Shown piece by piece: positions 1 to 8,114 of a DNA stretch of 64,000 nt. Made by a program: the position numbers and the translations under genes. The stretch lies in NCBI GenBank assembly GCA_020636575.1, contig JACJXP010000001.1, positions 1,302,001 through 1,366,000 of the forward strand, in the 5' to 3' direction. The DNA comes from Chitinophagales bacterium. Its GTDB lineage: Bacteria; Bacteroidota; Bacteroidia; Chitinophagales; Chitinophagaceae. Below the pieces are notes generated by a model. The model was not told the origin of the DNA. It did not search any database and worked only from the letters and a program-made list of their open reading frames with translations. Position 1 is the first letter of the stretch. The number at the start of each line of letters is the position of its first letter.

Positions 1-2
1 AT

Positions 3-431
3 GATGGCGAAGAAGTGATCTACCAGTTCACGGAAGAGAACAGTAAGTTGCTGAGTAATGATGTAAGATGGATCACTATTGATGGAAAGGCAGGTGAGGT
101 CTTTTTTGCAACAGCTAAAGGAGTCTGCTCTTTCAGAAGCACGGCAACAGAAGGTGGTGAAACAAATGAGAATGTACTTGTGTTTCCTAATCCGGTACCG
201 CCGGGATATTCCGGCAGCATTGCTATTCGGGGATTGACAGAGAATGCAATTGTAAAAATTACTGAGCTGGATGGCAGGTTGGTTTATCAAACAAAGGCAT
301 TGGGCGGACAGGCAATATGGGATGGGAGAAACTACAGGGGGCAAAAAGTTTCCAGCGGCGCTTACCTTGTTTTGGTAAATAATGATGGAAGAACAGAACG
401 ATTAGCCACTAAAATATTTTTTATCAGGTAA
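3..431 (+). CDS. C-terminal end of a PorZ-like type IX secretion protein (partial)
   Basis: The frame is open from the left window edge, so only the last 142 residues or so are present. The visible part has the end of a repeat-rich domain followed by a type IX secretion type A style C-terminal domain. That domain begins at the FPNPV motif and continues with an I(A/V)I..L.ENA.VKI.ELDGRLVY pattern and a final SGAYLVLV...TKIFFIR strand set. Such domains end beta-propeller proteins of the PorZ family, which sit at the cell surface and help attach T9SS cargo to A-LPS. PorZ-like genes next to recO are, to my knowledge, common in Bacteroidota, and recO starts at the very next base here. The PorZ assignment is inference because the propeller is outside the window; another T9SS-sorted propeller protein is possible. 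Confidence 0.6.
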   Translation, partial: DGEEVIYQFTEENSKLLSNDVRWITIDGKAGEVFFATAKGVCSFRSTATEGGETNENVLVFPNPVPPGYSGSIAIRGLTENAIVKITELDGRLVYQTKALGGQAIWDGRNYRGQKVSSGAYLVLVNNDGRTERLATKIFFIR

Positions 432-1178
432 ATGCCGGATAAACTCTATAAAACAAAAGGCATAGTGCTGCGGGCTGTCAAGTATGGCGAAACCAGCCTG
501 GTGGTAACCATTTTTACAGAATTGTTTGGTGTGCAGTCCTATCTCGTAAACGGTGTTAGAACATCTTCAAAAAAAGGAACAGGCAAGGCGGCACTTTTTC
601 AACCGTCCGCCATGCTTGACCTGGTAGTTTATCATAATGAATTAAAGAATTTAAACAGGATCAAAGAATTCAGATGGGGATATATATACCAGCATATTTT
701 ATCAGATGTAAGGAAAAATGCAGTGGCATTATTTATGGTAGAGCTGCTGCTTAAAAGCCTGAAACAACCTGAGGCGAATGCAGATCTTTTTCATTTTACA
801 GAGGACAGTTTTTTGCACCTGGATGAAAGCAACCATACGGTAACAGCGAACTTTCCTTTATTCTTTTCATTGCACCTTACTCATTTTTTTGGATTCAGGA
901 TTGATGATAACTATAATTCCGTTAACTCTTTTTTGGATCTGCAGGAGGGGAGTTTTGTAAAACAGCAGCCGGATCATCCGCATTTCCTGGAAGGAAGGGC
1001 AGCAGAAATTACTTCGCAAATATTAAAAGTAATGCAGCCGGAAGAGTTAGAGACTTTGAAACTAAATCATGATTCCCGCCGGATCTTATTAAATGCGTAT
1101 GAAAATTTTTATGCTTTGCATATCCAGGATTTTGGAATAATGAAAACTTTACCTGTTTTAAGAGAGGTGTTAGGTTAG
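432..1178 (+). CDS. recO: DNA repair protein RecO
   Basis: This 248-residue protein has the RecO layout. An N-terminal OB-fold begins YKTKGIVLRAVKYGETSLVVTIFTE, and a helical C-terminal part follows. RecO works with RecF and RecR to load RecA onto SSB-coated single-stranded DNA in the cytoplasm during gap repair. Length is usual for the family (about 240). The zinc-finger cysteines seen in some RecO proteins are not evident, which is normal in Bacteroidota. The ATG follows the stop codon of the PorZ-like gene with no gap, so the two genes are probably co-transcribed and translationally coupled. Its 3' end overlaps the convergent amidohydrolase gene by 9 bases. Confidence 0.93.
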   Translation: MPDKLYKTKGIVLRAVKYGETSLVVTIFTELFGVQSYLVNGVRTSSKKGTGKAALFQPSAMLDLVVYHNELKNLNRIKEFRWGYIYQHILSDVRKNAVALFMVELLLKSLKQPEANADLFHFTEDSFLHLDESNHTVTANFPLFFSLHLTHFFGFRIDDNYNSVNSFLDLQEGSFVKQQPDHPHFLEGRAAEITSQILKVMQPEELETLKLNHDSRRILLNAYENFYALHIQDFGIMKTLPVLREVLG

Positions 1179-2402
1179 TCTTTGTGAAACTCCTTGATTG
1201 TGTTTTATAAGAGTGACTCCGCTTTCTCTTCCTTTCTCAAAACTCCCCAATTCATCATCCCATTGCAATGCCTTAGCTCCATTACTCGTTGCCCATTGCA
1301 AAATAGTTTCTAATGGGATATGAGGAAAATGTTTATGTATGGTTTCTATTTCTTTAGCAATACTTAGTTGCCAGTTGCTGCTGTAGCTGTCAGTCCCTAT
1401 TACGATATGGCAATTATGTTTCATCAATAGATCGATGGGTGGTACTTTGTTTTCAATATACAGGTTGGCATTAATGCAAAGGCAATACACCAGTTTTAAT
1501 CCAGCACTTTCAGCATATTCATTAGCCCATATAATATCTTCTTCTGCCATACTTGTATTATGCACCAGGAAAATAGTTTGCCCATTGTTGAAATAAGGCA
1601 GAACTGATTGAATACTGGTTTTACCCGTAACCGGAAAAGGGGAATGGTCCAGTCCGAATATTTTAAACAATTTCAGGTATTCACCGCCCCCGGTTTGGTA
1701 CAGATCATTTTCAGCAGGGTGTTCCTGGTTATGTATGGAGATGACCTGGTTTTTTGTTAACTGGTTAATTAACTGAAAGGTTTTTGGGCTTATACTATAT
1801 GGGGCATGGGGAACAATTGATGTTCGATGCCTGCCTGCCGGACAGGCAGGTTTGATGTTTGAGGTTTGGAGTTGTGTTTCTAGTATTTCTGCAACAGACT
1901 GAAAGTGTTTAATATTTTCATCAGCTTTCTCGTCAGTGAAACTCAGTACTTCTACAAAGTTTTGCCATCGTATTTTACTCTGACTTTTAATTAAAGCTGT
2001 ATCTGCTGTGTTACCAATATCTCCCACAGCCACAATGCCGTTATCATACATTTCCTTTTCCGCATCAATTATTGCTCTTATCTTTTTTTCTTCAGGGTCT
2101 TCGTAAGCTCCTCCTTCGGAGGGGTTTGGGGAGGCTTCTCGTTTTGTAACAACAGAACAAAGAAATTCGATCAGCCCGGTATGTGGTGGAATTACATTTT
2201 TTAAATGGCTCAATTCAAGATGACAATGACAATTTATGAGCCCGGGGGTAATGATCCCCTCAAGGCCCTGCACATCATCTCCGGCATCGTTATCAGGAAC
2301 TAACGCTTCAAAATGCCCTGAATCATCAGTTACCAGTACTTTATTTTCATGCAACCTGTAACCGTCAAAAATCTGTTTTGCCCTGAATTTTTTGAATCCC
2401 AT
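1170..2402 (-). CDS. Amidohydrolase family protein (SsnA/chlorohydrolase-like)
   Basis: This is a metal-dependent amidohydrolase of 410 residues. Visible signatures are the first metal motif INCHCHLELSH near residues 57-66, VPHAPYSIS near 197-205, the metal-ligand segment SIHNQEH, FLVHNT, and the late aspartate in IGTDSYSSN. The family includes cytosine, guanine and S-adenosylhomocysteine deaminases and chlorohydrolases; the substrate here cannot be read from sequence. Two in-frame inserts look foreign: residues 88-101 (EASPNPSEGG region) and 185-192 (PACPAGRH). Both coincide with GC-rich palindromes in the DNA and lie between conserved blocks. The motif set is intact, so the enzyme is probably active. 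The gene is convergent with recO and divergent from prfA. Confidence 0.85.
   Translation of the reverse strand: MGFKKFRAKQIFDGYRLHENKVLVTDDSGHFEALVPDNDAGDDVQGLEGIITPGLINCHCHLELSHLKNVIPPHTGLIEFLCSVVTKREASPNPSEGGAYEDPEEKKIRAIIDAEKEMYDNGIVAVGDIGNTADTALIKSQSKIRWQNFVEVLSFTDEKADENIKHFQSVAEILETQLQTSNIKPACPAGRHRTSIVPHAPYSISPKTFQLINQLTKNQVISIHNQEHPAENDLYQTGGGEYLKLFKIFGLDHSPFPVTGKTSIQSVLPYFNNGQTIFLVHNTSMAEEDIIWANEYAESAGLKLVYCLCINANLYIENKVPPIDLLMKHNCHIVIGTDSYSSNWQLSIAKEIETIHKHFPHIPLETILQWATSNGAKALQWDDELGSFEKGRESGVTLIKHNQGVSQRLT
1830..1850. repeat. GC-rich palindromic insert inside the amidohydrolase gene (copy B)
   Basis: A perfect 8-bp stem CCTGCCTG/CAGGCAGG encloses the loop CCGGA. It is translated in frame as PACPAGR at residues 185-191, immediately before the conserved VPHAPY block. 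The CCTGCCTGxCCGGCAGGCAGG type of palindrome is, to my knowledge, a widespread REP-like element in Bacteroidota. Confidence 0.6.
2108..2135. repeat. GC-rich palindromic insert inside the amidohydrolase gene (copy A)
   Basis: The stretch contains the hairpin CCTCC-TTC-GGAGG (2110-2122) followed by a GGGGTTTGGGGAGG tail. It is read in frame as part of residues 88-101. Sequences of this kind (CCTCC/GGAGG with a CCCCAAACCCC arm) are, from general knowledge, dispersed repeats in Bacteroidota genomes. That this copy is mobile is an inference. Confidence 0.5.
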
Positions 2403-2452
2403 GCGCTTATTCAGTTAATTTGCAACCCAAATTTAAAGAACGATCCTCTCAG

Positions 2453-2460
2453 AAGGAGGT
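2453..2460 (+). promoter_or_regulatory. Strong Shine-Dalgarno sequence that sets the prfA start
   Basis: AAGGAGGT lies 7 bases before the ATG at 2468. Such a full anti-SD match is rare in this window, where most genes have none. It decides for the ATG at 2468 over the upstream in-frame start at 2420, because residues encoded by 2420-2467 fall outside the RF1 family. Confidence 0.8.
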
Positions 2461-2467
2461 AAAACAT

Positions 2468-3532
2468 ATGTTAGACAGATTAGAAGCCATAAAAGCCAGG
2501 TTTGACCAGTTGGGAGTTGCTTTGACCAACCCTGAGATCGTTAGTGATAATAAGAGGTTTACCGAAACTAGTAAAGAATACAGAAGCCTTGAAAAAGTAG
2601 TTAATGCTTATTCCAGCTATAAGAAAGTACTGGATGACCTGGAGTTTTACAAAGAAGCATTAGAAGGTGGCGATGAAGAAATGAGAGAATTGGCAAAAGA
2701 GGAATTACCCCAATTAGACGAAGAAAAAGAAAAACAGGAAGCGCATATTCGCCAGCTATTGATCCCGAAGGACCCACAGGATGATAAGAATGCCATTTTG
2801 GAGATCAGGGCCGGTACAGGTGGTGATGAAGCCAGTCTTTTCGCAGGTGATCTTTTGAAGATGTATATACGTTATTGCGAAAAGCAGGGATGGAAAACGG
2901 CAATATTAAGTGAGAACGAAGGAACAGTAGGAGGCTATAAAGAGGTGCAGCTGGAAGTGACCGGCGATGAAGTGTATGGTACTTTAAAGTTTGAAAGCGG
3001 GGTGCACCGGGTTCAAAGGGTGCCTGACACTGAAGCATCCGGTAGGGTACATACTTCAGCAGCTACAGTGGCAGTAATGCCCGAAGCGGAAGAAGTTGAC
3101 TTCGAATTGAATCCTGCTGATGTAAAAATGGAAACTGCCCGTAGCGGCGGTGCCGGCGGACAGAATGTAAATAAGGTGGAAACAAAAGTGATGCTGACGC
3201 ATATTCCAACCGGCACAGTGGTTGTTTGTCAAACTGAACGATCACAGTTGGGAAACCGGGAGAAAGCGATGCAAATGCTCAGAACTAAGTTATACGAAGA
3301 GCAGGTAAGAAAACAGGAAGAAGAAATTGCAAGGCATAGAAAGAGCCTTGTTAGTTCCGGTGATCGTAGCGCCAAAATAAGAACCTATAATTTCCCCCAG
3401 GGAAGAGTAACTGATCACCGGATAGGACTTACTCTATACAACCTGGATGCAGTAATGCACGGTGAAATTGATGAACTGATTGATGCATTACAGTTTGCAG
3501 AAAATGCTGAAAAGCTTACTAAACAGCATTAA
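2468..3532 (+). CDS. prfA: Peptide chain release factor 1
   Basis: This is RF1, which recognises UAA and UAG stop codons in the ribosomal A site and triggers release of the finished protein. The 354-residue length matches the family (about 360). The stop-codon reading tripeptide of the PxT type is present as PDT in RVQRVPDTEASGRVHTSAATVAVMPE. The catalytic GGQ loop is RSGGAGGQNVNKVETKV. The N-terminal helical domain starts MLDRLEAIKARFDQL. The start at 2468 is chosen because of the strong SD sequence and because the family begins at MLDRLE. It is transcribed away from the amidohydrolase. Confidence 0.96.
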   Translation: MLDRLEAIKARFDQLGVALTNPEIVSDNKRFTETSKEYRSLEKVVNAYSSYKKVLDDLEFYKEALEGGDEEMRELAKEELPQLDEEKEKQEAHIRQLLIPKDPQDDKNAILEIRAGTGGDEASLFAGDLLKMYIRYCEKQGWKTAILSENEGTVGGYKEVQLEVTGDEVYGTLKFESGVHRVQRVPDTEASGRVHTSAATVAVMPEAEEVDFELNPADVKMETARSGGAGGQNVNKVETKVMLTHIPTGTVVVCQTERSQLGNREKAMQMLRTKLYEEQVRKQEEEIARHRKSLVSSGDRSAKIRTYNFPQGRVTDHRIGLTLYNLDAVMHGEIDELIDALQFAENAEKLTKQH

Positions 3533-3611
3533 AGCACAAAAATAATTTGAGTTAGATAGTTGAATTGGCTACATTGCCTTACTACTTAGTTCATTCTAAA
3601 ATCATTTAATC

Positions 3612-4253
3612 ATGTTAGATCAATTAGTAAACCTGGTAAAACAATTTGGGCAGGATACAGTGGTAGATAACCCCGAAGTGCCCAATGAATACAACCAGGA
3701 AGTAATGGCCGATGCCACCAAAACAATTACCAGCGGCCTTCAAAATGTTATGGCCGGAGGGGGCTTTCAAAACATCCTAGACCTTTTTAAAGGAGGCGGC
3801 TCCTCCTCATCTTCGGGTAATGGTATTGGCGGATTGTTGAAAAATCCGATGGTGACAATGATGATCGGTTATTTTATTAATAAGCTGGTAAGTAAGTACA
3901 AAATGAGTGCATCTTCTGCCAATAATTTGGCCAGCAACCTGATCCCTAATGTATTGGATGGGCTCATCAATAAAACTGTGAGTCATGCACCTGAGAATGA
4001 TGCATTTGATTTTAATGATCTTATTGGATCACTGACTGGTGGCAATGTAGCAACATCCGAATCCTCAGGAGGAGGGTTTAATTTTCAGGGCCTGCTGGAT
4101 CAGTTTGTAGGCGGCGGTGGTAATGCGGGTGGCAATGGATTTGACTTACAGGATATTATCGGCAGAGTTACGAATGGGATGCAGCAAAACCAACAGCAAT
4201 CCTCCGGCGGCGGAGGTGGCATTATGGATATGATCAAAGGACTTATTTCGTAA
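3612..4253 (+). CDS. Glycine-rich conserved hypothetical protein (DUF937/YidB-like)
   Basis: This is a 213-residue protein of unknown function with no signal peptide or membrane span. It is built of amphipathic helical stretches (LDQLVNLVKQFGQDTV, GLQNVMAGGGFQNILDLF, NPMVTMMIGYFINKLVSKYKMS) separated by Gly/Ser-rich linkers such as KGGGSSSSSGNGIGG and QQSSGGGGG. The pattern of short helices with a late LLDQFVGGGG/DLQDIIGRV segment resembles DUF937/YidB-type proteins, but the match is weak. It sits alone, 79 bases after prfA, and ends just before a clear terminator, so it may share the prfA transcript. Confidence 0.6.
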   Translation: MLDQLVNLVKQFGQDTVVDNPEVPNEYNQEVMADATKTITSGLQNVMAGGGFQNILDLFKGGGSSSSSGNGIGGLLKNPMVTMMIGYFINKLVSKYKMSASSANNLASNLIPNVLDGLINKTVSHAPENDAFDFNDLIGSLTGGNVATSESSGGGFNFQGLLDQFVGGGGNAGGNGFDLQDIIGRVTNGMQQNQQQSSGGGGGIMDMIKGLIS

Positions 4254-4281
4254 GTATCTCAATAAATCTTAATAGGATGAG

Positions 4282-4308
4282 CCGGCTGTATAAACAGCCG
4301 GTTTTTTT
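4282..4308 (+). terminator. Rho-independent terminator after the glycine-rich gene
   Basis: An 8-bp stem CCGGCTGT/ACAGCCGG with a 4-base loop is followed by seven T residues, 29 bases after the stop codon at 4253. Confidence 0.85.
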
Positions 4309-4545
4309 GGCACGGAATTTACACATAAATAATGCAATGTTTTTGCATCAAGATCTTTGTCAATTGATTATCAGTTAGTAGGGGAGTTGGAGAGATTGGA
4401 ACCTTTTTCCTAGTTATTTAATGATAAAACTGGCCATCGTAAAGGTTACATTGAGATGCTGATTTATTACTAATGATTAATAAGTGTTATTACCTGAAAA
4501 ATGCTTTTATGGTTTTATTAACATGAAAATTGATACGAACGGCAA

Positions 4546-4660
4546 TAATTTTGCGTTATATAATAAAGCGACTTTTTTAAAATCATTATAAAAACAGTCA
4601 ATTTTCTCATAAGCAGTTAGTTTTGGTTGCGACCCCTGTTTCCACAGGGGTCTATTTTTT
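4546..4660 (+). ncRNA. Candidate small RNA of about 100 nt between two terminators
   Basis: The gap 4254-4651 holds no ORF. It has a -7-like element TAATTTTG (4546-4553, an exact TAnnTTTG match) and, about 85 bases later, a strong terminator: stem GACCCCTG (4631-4638)/CAGGGGTC (4645-4652) and a T-rich tail. The preceding gene already ends at its own terminator at 4282-4308, so this second one is orphaned. A transcript from about 4560 to 4660 would explain it. No known RNA family was recognised, and the -33 TTG element is not at ideal spacing. The terminator could instead serve read-through from upstream. Confidence 0.4.
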
Positions 4661-5017
4661 TATATACCTTTTGATACTGAATATTAACCCTGATAAACAG
4701 CCAATTGCGTCTGCTACAATATCTCCCGGATCAAAAGATCTGAATGGTATACAATACCGCTGAACGAACTCCATCGAAATACCATATAAAAGGCATAAAA
4801 GAGCAATGATATAAAACCGCTTTTTGGTTTTTTGCTTTAGCCCCATGCACCACAGCCAGGTTAAAAGTCCAAACATGATAATATGGATCCATTTATCAAA
4901 TCCAATTTTATCAAACCAATCTTCTTTTGGGAATCGGGTACCCGGCAATGTCAGTAAAACTGTAGAAATGATCAACCACAGAATGGCTGGAATTACGGAT
5001 TGTGTAATCTTTTTCAA
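4652..5017 (-). CDS. VanZ-like family membrane protein
   Basis: A small integral membrane protein of 121 residues with the VanZ-like layout of four hydrophobic segments: residues about 8-24, 42-60, 69-86 and 98-114. The family hallmarks DKWIHIIMFGLLTWLW and SMEFVQRYCIPFRSFDPGDIVADAIGCLSG are both visible. The founding member VanZ gives low-level teicoplanin resistance, but most chromosomal homologues have no assigned role. It lies 20 bases downstream of gcvH on the same strand. This gcvH-VanZ pair probably forms one transcript and is, as far as I know, common in Bacteroidota. Confidence 0.85.
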   Translation of the reverse strand: MKKITQSVIPAILWLIISTVLLTLPGTRFPKEDWFDKIGFDKWIHIIMFGLLTWLWCMGLKQKTKKRFYIIALLCLLYGISMEFVQRYCIPFRSFDPGDIVADAIGCLSGLIFSIKRYIKK

Positions 5018-5037
5018 ACAGAATCATTGAAAAACAA

Positions 5038-5415
5038 TCACCCTACTACTCCTTCATAAGCCGTAGCATCCAGTAATGATTCTACATCAGCAGGGTTATC
5101 AACTATCATTTTTACCATCCAGCCGGTGCCATATGGGTCATTATTAACGGATTCCGGTGTATTTGATAATTCTGGGTTAACCTCTGTAATAGTGCCTTTT
5201 ACAGGTAAAAAGAGGTCGGAAACAGTTTTCACGGCTTCTACTGTACCAAAAACATCACCTGCCTCTAATTCTTTACCTACAGTATCTACATCCACATACA
5301 CAATATCGCCCAGTTCTCTTTGAGCAAAATCTGTGATACCAATGGTGGCTACGTTTCCATCCAGGCTTACCCATTCATGGTCTTTCGTATACCGGAGATT
5401 TGACGGAAAATTCAT
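5038..5415 (-). CDS. gcvH: Glycine cleavage system H protein
   Basis: GcvH is the lipoyl-carrying protein that shuttles the aminomethyl group between the P, T and L proteins of glycine cleavage in the cytoplasm. This 125-residue copy is complete. It has TKDHEWVSLDGNVATIGITDFAQRELGDIVYVDVD, the lipoylation site in VEAVKTVSDLFLP (the K of AVKTV), and the conserved end PYGTGWMVKM. The start at 5415 (MNFPSNLRYTKDHEW) is chosen because the extra 26 residues available upstream are not part of the family. The other gcv genes are not in the window. Confidence 0.95.
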   Translation of the reverse strand: MNFPSNLRYTKDHEWVSLDGNVATIGITDFAQRELGDIVYVDVDTVGKELEAGDVFGTVEAVKTVSDLFLPVKGTITEVNPELSNTPESVNNDPYGTGWMVKMIVDNPADVESLLDATAYEGVVG

Positions 5416-5569
5416 ATTCGATTGTTTGAGACGCAAATATGCAGAAAACAGGCTGAGAATGAGCAGCCGTTCTTTATTTTTTTCGCAGTTCACCGGAAAA
5501 TTAAGGCCGTTCGTAGTTGCTTTTATGCCATTTGTCGGTATTCGCTTTTACAATAGCATGACACAGGAG

Positions 5570-5577
5570 TATCTTTG
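5570..5577 (+). promoter_or_regulatory. -7 element of the outer membrane receptor promoter
   Basis: TATCTTTG matches the Bacteroidota TAnnTTTG -7 consensus and lies 26 bases before the ATG at 5604. No convincing TTG at -33 was found. Confidence 0.55.
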
Positions 5578-5603
5578 CGGAGCAAATTTTAAAAACCTTA
5601 ATT

Positions 5604-8066
5604 ATGAGAAAGTTATATGTGTTAGCGGGGTTCTTTAGCTTGTTTTTGTCCGTAGCCAATGCACAACGGGTAACCGGGAATGTGAAGGACGATCAGGGAA
5701 AAGCCGTATCGAAATCCACCGTTTCATTATTGAATGCAAGAGATTCTTCAGTTGCCAAATTGGCTGCTACTGATAATGATGGAAAATATGTTTTTATTGC
5801 CGAGCCGGGTAGCTATCTGGTAAGTGTGTCGCATATCGGTTATGCACCGGCCTATTCTGCGGTATTTGAAGTTTCTGGCCCGGTTACGGTTTCAGAAATT
5901 AAACTGGAAAAAGCTGCAGAAAGCCTAAGCGGTGTTACTGTAAGCTCTAAGAAACCCATGATCGAGGTAAAGGCAGATAAAATGATCGTAAATGTGGAGG
6001 GCACCATCAATGCAGTAGGTAACGATGCTTTAGAGTTACTACGCAAAAGCCCGGGTGTAATGATCGACAAAGATGATAACATCAGTCTTGCAGGTAAAAA
6101 TGGCGTACAGGTCTATATTGATGGCAAGCCATCACCACTATCCGGTTCTGATCTGTCAAACTTTTTGAAAAGTATGCAGTCTTCACAGGTGGAATCAATA
6201 GAGATCATTACGAATCCATCAGCTAAGTATGAAGCTGCAGGTAATGCGGGTATCATTAACATTCGTTTGAAAAAGAATAAGACTTTTGGAACAAACGGTT
6301 CTGTGAACCTTGGTTATGTACAGGGTATTTATCCAAAATATAATGGGGGTATCAACCTGAACCATCGCAACAAAAAAATCAATCTTTTTGGTAGCTATAA
6401 TTATAATAATGGTGATTACCTGATGAAAATGCGCTCAACCAGCGAACGTTTTGATACATTATTCGAAACAAACAATAGAATTAACGCCAATATCAATTCC
6501 CACAGCTTTAAAGGGGGTATGGATTATTTTGTAAATAAAAATAGCACCCTGGGAGCAGTGGTAACGGGTAATATTGCTGATAATAAAATAACCACAGCAG
6601 GTCCTATGTATTTTACTTACCAGCCCACCAATCAATTGGTAAAGATCCTGAGGGCGACAAATGATAATGACCGGGGTAGCGATAATGTGAATACAAACCT
6701 TAATTACCGCTATGCAAAACCGGGAGGAACTGAGTTGAACATTGATGCGGATTACGGAACTTTCAAGATCACATCAGATCAATATCAACCTAATTATTAT
6801 TACCTGGGTGATGGTGTTACGGAAACAAGTCGTGTGATCTATAATATGATCTCAAATACTGATATAGATCTTTATTCGCTTAAAGCAGATTATGAACAAA
6901 ATTATAAAGGAGGAAGACTGGGAATTGGAGGAAAGATCGGGTTTGTAAATACAGACAACGATTTCAAAAGATATGATGTGTTTACAAGCGGAAACAAATA
7001 TGATAGCTCAAAAAGCAACCGCTTTAAGTATGAAGAAAACATTAATGCACTATATGTGAATTATAACAAACAGGTTAAGCCAGGTTTTTTGGTGCAGTTG
7101 GGAGTTAGAATGGAGAATACCAATATCACTGGTACATCAAATGGTTTCAGGGAAGAAAATGGAGTATTTGTAACTTATGACTCTGTGTTCAATCGACACT
7201 ATACTGACTTTTTTCCTAGTGCGTCAATGACGTTTAATAAAAACCCAATGAATCAATGGACTTTCTCCTATAGCCGTCGTATAGACCGCCCGGCTTACCA
7301 GGACCTGAATCCTTTTGAATTTAAATTAAGTGAATATGCATACATGAAGGGTAATACAGATCTAAGGCCTCAGTACACAAACAGTTTTGGAGTAACAAAT
7401 GTCTACAAGTTCCGACTGACTACCAGTCTTAATTATAGTCATGTAAAGGACATATTTGCTCAATTACCAGATACTATTGACAAAACAAAAGGGTTCCTGA
7501 CCAAGAAAAATCTGGCTACCCAGGATATTGTAGCTTTGAATATCAGTTATCCTTTTCAGTATAAGCGATATAGTTTCTTTGCAAATCTGAATGCTAACTT
7601 TTCTCACTACCAGGCTGATTTTGGTGGAGGAGACAGGAAAGTGGATCAGAATATTTTTGCTTTAGTATATTATATGCAAAACAGTTTTAACCTTGGTAAA
7701 GATTGGACGGCAGAGTTAACAGGGCTATACATTTCACCTTCGGTATGGCAGGGAGTAGTTCGTTCCGATGCAATGGGAAGTGTTGATATTGGCGTACAAA
7801 AAGTATTATTCAATAAAAAATTGAATCTTAAAGTTGCCTATAGTGATATTTTCAAGACCATGAAATGGGGAGGTAGCACAAACTTCACAGGTGGAAATGC
7901 CCGGTTTAATGGCCATGGTGAGTTGGGACAGATCAAGATCAACCTCAGCTACCGTTTTGGTAATAGCCAGGTAAAAGCTTCCCGTCAAAGAAAAACAGGC
8001 TTGGAAGAAGAAACGAAGAGAGCTAATTCAAATGGTAACCAACAAGGAGGAATGGGAAATAAATAA
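5604..8066 (+). CDS. Outer membrane beta-barrel protein with regulatory-like N-terminus (TonB-receptor-related)
   Basis: An 820-residue outer membrane protein. Residues 1-20 form a signal peptide ending at ANA-Q. Residues about 21-110 are a carboxypeptidase-regulatory-like beta-sandwich (RVTGNVKDDQGKAVSKSTVSLLN...GKYVFIAEPGSYLVSVSHIGY). A plug domain follows (DALELLRKSPGVMIDKDDNISLAGKNGVQVYIDGKPSPL...IEIITNPSAKYEAAGNAGIINI). The rest is a large barrel of the outer-membrane-beta-barrel-3 type. The protein ends with a polar tail rich in K/R/Q/N after the last strand. Such proteins import or bind large substrates; the ligand is unknown. It is a single-gene unit bounded by a -7 element and a bidirectional terminator. 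Confidence 0.88.
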   Translation: MRKLYVLAGFFSLFLSVANAQRVTGNVKDDQGKAVSKSTVSLLNARDSSVAKLAATDNDGKYVFIAEPGSYLVSVSHIGYAPAYSAVFEVSGPVTVSEIKLEKAAESLSGVTVSSKKPMIEVKADKMIVNVEGTINAVGNDALELLRKSPGVMIDKDDNISLAGKNGVQVYIDGKPSPLSGSDLSNFLKSMQSSQVESIEIITNPSAKYEAAGNAGIINIRLKKNKTFGTNGSVNLGYVQGIYPKYNGGINLNHRNKKINLFGSYNYNNGDYLMKMRSTSERFDTLFETNNRINANINSHSFKGGMDYFVNKNSTLGAVVTGNIADNKITTAGPMYFTYQPTNQLVKILRATNDNDRGSDNVNTNLNYRYAKPGGTELNIDADYGTFKITSDQYQPNYYYLGDGVTETSRVIYNMISNTDIDLYSLKADYEQNYKGGRLGIGGKIGFVNTDNDFKRYDVFTSGNKYDSSKSNRFKYEENINALYVNYNKQVKPGFLVQLGVRMENTNITGTSNGFREENGVFVTYDSVFNRHYTDFFPSASMTFNKNPMNQWTFSYSRRIDRPAYQDLNPFEFKLSEYAYMKGNTDLRPQYTNSFGVTNVYKFRLTTSLNYSHVKDIFAQLPDTIDKTKGFLTKKNLATQDIVALNISYPFQYKRYSFFANLNANFSHYQADFGGGDRKVDQNIFALVYYMQNSFNLGKDWTAELTGLYISPSVWQGVVRSDAMGSVDIGVQKVLFNKKLNLKVAYSDIFKTMKWGGSTNFTGGNARFNGHGELGQIKINLSYRFGNSQVKASRQRKTGLEEETKRANSNGNQQGGMGNK

Positions 8067-8082
8067 TTAATTTTAATCTTAT

Positions 8083-8114
8083 AAAAAAGAGCCCGGTAAA
8101 ACCGGGCTCTTTTT
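8083..8114. terminator. Bidirectional terminator between receptor and cyclophilin genes
   Basis: A-rich arm, stem GAGCCCGGT/ACCGGGCTC, 3-base loop AAA, then a run of T. It serves both convergent genes. Confidence 0.88.

Noticed and set aside
2420..2467. Upstream in-frame extension of prfA.
   Set aside because: It precedes the strong SD sequence and is not part of RF1 proteins.
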